Assembly: GCA_013695195.1 (NCBI GenBank) | Contig: JACDAY010000293.1 | Span: 1-7,212, forward strand | Length of the DNA stretch: 7,212 bases | Origin: Blastocatellia bacterium | Lineage (GTDB): Bacteria > Acidobacteriota > Blastocatellia > Pyrinomonadales > Pyrinomonadaceae | Direction: 5' to 3' | In this document: one piece after another, positions 4,973 through 7,212 of the stretch | Layout of the letters: each line of letters starts with the position of its first letter | Numbering within the stretch: position 1 is the stretch's first letter | Made by a program: the position numbers and the translations under genes | The notes under the pieces: generated by a model | The model's input: only the letters and a program-made list of their open reading frames with translations | Told to the model about the DNA's origin: nothing | The model's database searches: none

Positions 4973-5878
4973 ATGAACTCTCTCTTATCAAGATCATTGT
5001 GCTCAAGCCTTTGCATGCTGCTTTTCGGCGTTTGTGCTTTTGCGCAATCACGGCACAGCTCTCGAACAACCGATCTCGAGGGCTCGATTCTAAGCGTTAC
5101 GGCATGGCGTACCGACAACAAGACCGAACCGCTCAAGATTGAAAATTTTTACCTGTACGAAAACGGGATAGAGCAAAAGATCAAAGGCTTCAGTTACGAT
5201 CCTTCACCTTCGAAAATAGTCCTGCTCGTAGATAATTCTCAAACATTGCCGACCGATATTGAAAAGTTAAAGAAAGCGGCAATGGAGTTCGTTTACGAGA
5301 TTTTCGACGGCGACCAGCTTTTCGTTTTGGCTTTCGACGAAAAGGCCGAGATAGTGCAGGAATGGACGGACGATGCGAAGAAACTCGAGGTTTCGCTCGC
5401 CACGTTTCGCAAAAAAGGCAACCCGTTTTTGTTTGACGCTTTAAGCTCGACGGTCAGTGAGATTTTGCTTCCTCTGATGCCGGGAACACGCAAAACAGCG
5501 GTCGTTGTTATCGGTGACGGGCTTGACCGCGGCAGCAAAACGCCTTTCGACAAGATACTGAATGAGCTACAAAATCAAAACATAACAGTTTATTCACTCC
5601 AGATCCCCGACCGCACCGGCGGAGCCTATCGGCGCGATCAGCCCAAAGCCGGCACCGTCATAACACAACTGACCGAAGGCACCGGCGGTAAAATCTTCCA
5701 ATTGGACGAAGCCCAGACAGCGGCCAAGTTTATCTGCGACGAGCTTCGCCGAAACCGCTATCTACTTTCGTATCTGCCTATTAATATGTCTACTTACGAC
5801 GCGCGAAGAGTCTTTCTCGTCGCTGACGAAGGAATTGGAATTCGCACAAAAAACGCGCAGCCGCCAAATGTAAAATAG
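4973..5878 (+). CDS. Secreted von Willebrand factor A domain protein (acidobacterial VWFA-related type)
   Basis: The 301-residue protein begins with a Sec signal peptide (R7, hydrophobic core at about 9-21) and a likely signal peptidase I site AFA-Q after residue 24. The VWA fold spans about 81-265: KIVLLVDNSQT (81-91) holds the MIDAS start Asp87, Ser89 and Thr91, a conservative change from DxSxS. FLFDALSST (152-160) is the following helix region, and VVVIGDGLDRGSK (177-189) is the acidic strand end with Asp182 and Asp185. The segment before it (LKIENFYLYENGIEQKIKGF, 55-72) is typical of 'VWFA-related Acidobacterial' proteins. These probably bind ligands outside the cytoplasm; targets are unknown. 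I chose ATG 4973 because it follows the FmdB stop (4969-4971) by one nucleotide and places the signal peptide at the N-terminus. An upstream in-frame ATG at 4880 would bury it inside a basic extension overlapping the FmdB gene. Confidence 0.88.
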   Translation: MNSLLSRSLCSSLCMLLFGVCAFAQSRHSSRTTDLEGSILSVTAWRTDNKTEPLKIENFYLYENGIEQKIKGFSYDPSPSKIVLLVDNSQTLPTDIEKLKKAAMEFVYEIFDGDQLFVLAFDEKAEIVQEWTDDAKKLEVSLATFRKKGNPFLFDALSSTVSEILLPLMPGTRKTAVVVIGDGLDRGSKTPFDKILNELQNQNITVYSLQIPDRTGGAYRRDQPKAGTVITQLTEGTGGKIFQLDEAQTAAKFICDELRRNRYLLSYLPINMSTYDARRVFLVADEGIGIRTKNAQPPNVK

Positions 5879-5916
5879 AAGTATGCGATTCCAAAGATTG
5901 GGAAGGGTAAGATTTA

Positions 5917-6762
5917 TTACACAGCAACGGGAGCGGCAATTTTTTCATAAGATTGATAGCCGATCAGATTCAAGTTCTCGTATTTAAAATTCAATAAGCC
6001 TTCCAATTCTTTCAGATTTTCTGCATCCACAAATTCCAGTTTCGGCAACTCCTTGGGCTCGCGTGACAAAAGCTCTTCTACCTGTTCGAGGTGATTCTGA
6101 TAAATGTGCAAATCGCCGAACGTGTGGATAAATTCGCCGACGCTTAATTCGCAAACATGAGCAACAATGTGCGTAAGGAGCGCATAGCTGCTGATGTTAA
6201 ACGGCACCCCGAGAAACGCGTCGGCACTCCGTTGATAAAGCTGGCAGTGCAGCGTTTTCCCGTTTTCGATCTTGAATTGAAAGAGCGTATGACATGGCGG
6301 CAGGGCGACTTCATCGCACGTTTCCGGATTCCAGCCGGTAACAATGAGCCGCCGCGAATTCGGGTTCTTTTCGATTTCATTTAGCAAACGCGCGATCTGA
6401 TCTACCCCGTTCATTTTCGGATATTCGCCGCCGAACGATCGCCACAAATAGCCATAAACAGGCCCGAGATCGCCTTCATTACGGCCAAACTTGGCGGTCT
6501 GTTCCGGCGTCGCCCATTCATCCCAGATATCCACGCCGCGCATCTTTAAATTCTTCTCATTCGTATCGCCGCTAAGAAACCAGAAAAGCTCTTCGGCAAC
6601 CCATCGGAACGGTACACGTTTGGTCGTAACTATCGGGAAACCTTCGCGCAAATCAAACCGCGTTTGATAGCCGAATGCCGAAATTGTGCCAACACCTGTT
6701 CGGTCATCGTGCCGCACGCCGTTTTCCAAAATATGTCGTAAAAGTTCGTGGTATTGCAGCAT
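5917..6762 (-). CDS. thyA: Thymidylate synthase
   Basis: The enzyme methylates dUMP to dTMP with 5,10-methylenetetrahydrofolate as carbon and hydride donor, yielding dihydrofolate. At 281 residues it is a little longer than E. coli ThyA (264). Conserved sites are intact: Arg21 in DDRTGVGT, TTKR (46-49), WDEWA (80-84), DLGPVYGYLWR (98-108), Arg137-Arg138 binding the partner subunit's dUMP phosphate, the catalytic Cys157 in ALPPCH, QRSADAFLG (177-185), Asn189, and HxY (H219 and Y221) for the ribose. The C-terminus APVAV matches the mobile lid that closes on the folate. The extra length is partly a short insertion near residues 85-95. It stands alone, converging on the VWA gene with a 38-bp gap. 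No dihydrofolate reductase gene adjoins it in the window. No Shine-Dalgarno or clear promoter is visible. Confidence 0.98.
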   Translation of the reverse strand: MLQYHELLRHILENGVRHDDRTGVGTISAFGYQTRFDLREGFPIVTTKRVPFRWVAEELFWFLSGDTNEKNLKMRGVDIWDEWATPEQTAKFGRNEGDLGPVYGYLWRSFGGEYPKMNGVDQIARLLNEIEKNPNSRRLIVTGWNPETCDEVALPPCHTLFQFKIENGKTLHCQLYQRSADAFLGVPFNISSYALLTHIVAHVCELSVGEFIHTFGDLHIYQNHLEQVEELLSREPKELPKLEFVDAENLKELEGLLNFKYENLNLIGYQSYEKIAAPVAV

Positions 6763-6805
6763 GTGATTTGTGGAATATTCAACTAGAAGTTACCATAATT
6801 CGTTT

Positions 6806-7212
6806 ATGACGCGAAAATTGGAAGTTAGTTTTAATAGTCCTCAATGCGGTTGGATGTCGATCGGTTTTGACGACGGCATAAGTGAATTTCATACGACAAC
6901 GGCGTACGCACCGCACACATTCGCTTTGCCCGAGCTTTTACATATATTGTCAGCTCTGTTGGATCCGACGTCGTCGCAAAGCGAGTATTTATTAAAATGG
7001 AACCGCGATCCGGAAGAGTTCGATTTTCGTTTTCTGCGTGAAGGCAGCAACTTGCTTTTGGAGATATATCAATACCCGACCGACGAGCGCGATAACGCTG
7101 TTCGTGAACTTGTTTTTTCGCATAAGGGCAGTATTCAAGATGTCTGCGATTCTTTTCACGAAACATTCACACAGCTTTACGCTGACCGTGAAACTGACGA
7201 ATTCGAGTTTAA
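6806..7212 (+). CDS. N-terminal part of an unrecognised protein, cut by the right window edge
   Basis: From ATG 6806 the frame stays open to the window end, giving 135 residues. I do not recognise a named family. The start, MTRKLEVSFNSPQCGWMSIGF, has a PQCGWM motif. It is followed by a helix-like ALPELLHILSALLD segment (40-53) and YLLKWNRDPEEFDFRFLREG (61-80), in which the charged-aromatic WNRDPEEFDFRF is the most distinctive part. Later parts (LLLEIYQYP, ELVFSHKG, VCDSFHETFTQLYAD) alternate strands and an amphipathic helix, suggesting a small alpha/beta domain. No signal peptide or membrane segment is visible. The general shape recalls small cytoplasmic proteins sometimes labelled as contact-toxin immunity proteins, but this is weak. 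Codon use matches the neighbours. It is divergent from thyA, with 43 bp between starts. A possible -10 (CATAAT, 6794-6799) sits 6 nt before the ATG, so the transcript may be leaderless. Confidence 0.7.
   Translation, partial: MTRKLEVSFNSPQCGWMSIGFDDGISEFHTTTAYAPHTFALPELLHILSALLDPTSSQSEYLLKWNRDPEEFDFRFLREGSNLLLEIYQYPTDERDNAVRELVFSHKGSIQDVCDSFHETFTQLYADRETDEFEF

Noticed and set aside
5879..5916. Terminator between the converging VWA and thyA genes
   Set aside because: The 38-bp gap has only a weak TTCC/GGAA dyad and no T-run on either strand.
6831..7166. 111-residue minus-strand open frame
   Set aside because: It is antisense to the open-ended plus-strand gene starting at 6806, which has better protein character. 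It reads as low-complexity basic sequence.

Overview
The window is about 7.2 kb of ordinary-looking bacterial chromosome with moderate GC. The most telling taxonomic clue is a secreted von Willebrand A protein of the kind first described as an 'acidobacterial VWFA-related' domain. With it are a zinc-ribbon/membrane/beta-domain protein and genes that mostly lack Shine-Dalgarno sequences. I infer an Acidobacteriota member, possibly of the Blastocatellia/Pyrinomonadaceae type. This is inference from protein style, not a search result.

Layout. Positions 1-149 (minus) hold the N-terminus of an uncharacterised protein running off the left edge. Positions 266-452 are a non-coding nested palindromic element of about 190 bp. 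Positions 493-849 (plus) encode a small VOC/glyoxalase-fold protein that appears to lack metal ligands. Positions 954-1805 (plus) encode a zinc-ribbon, single-TM, Ser/Thr-linker protein. It has the window's only strong ribosome binding site and a candidate sigma-54 promoter, and it ends at a bidirectional terminator. That terminator is shared with a minus-strand tRNA-Ala(GGC) at 1865-1940, which has its own sigma-70-like promoter. Upstream of the tRNA is an AT-rich inverted repeat built from 7-nt units (2018-2109). It follows the stop codon of an enoyl-CoA hydratase (2119-2901, minus), itself preceded by a PilZ gene (2967-3344, minus), with a strong hairpin between the two.

Divergent from the PilZ gene is trxB (3511-4527, plus), then an FmdB-type zinc-ribbon gene (4606-4971). 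The secreted VWA gene (4973-5878) starts one nucleotide after the FmdB stop and is probably translationally coupled. thyA (5917-6762, minus) converges on it. The left end of an unrecognised gene (6806 to the right edge, plus) diverges from thyA.

Function. The recognisable genes are housekeeping or general-purpose: thioredoxin reduction, dTMP synthesis, acyl-CoA metabolism, c-di-GMP binding and alanine tRNA. I see no defence island, CRISPR array, secondary-metabolite cluster or prophage, and no convincing new multi-gene system. The most interesting material is non-coding: three distinct repeat or hairpin elements and the candidate sigma-54 promoter. The uncharacterised proteins come second.
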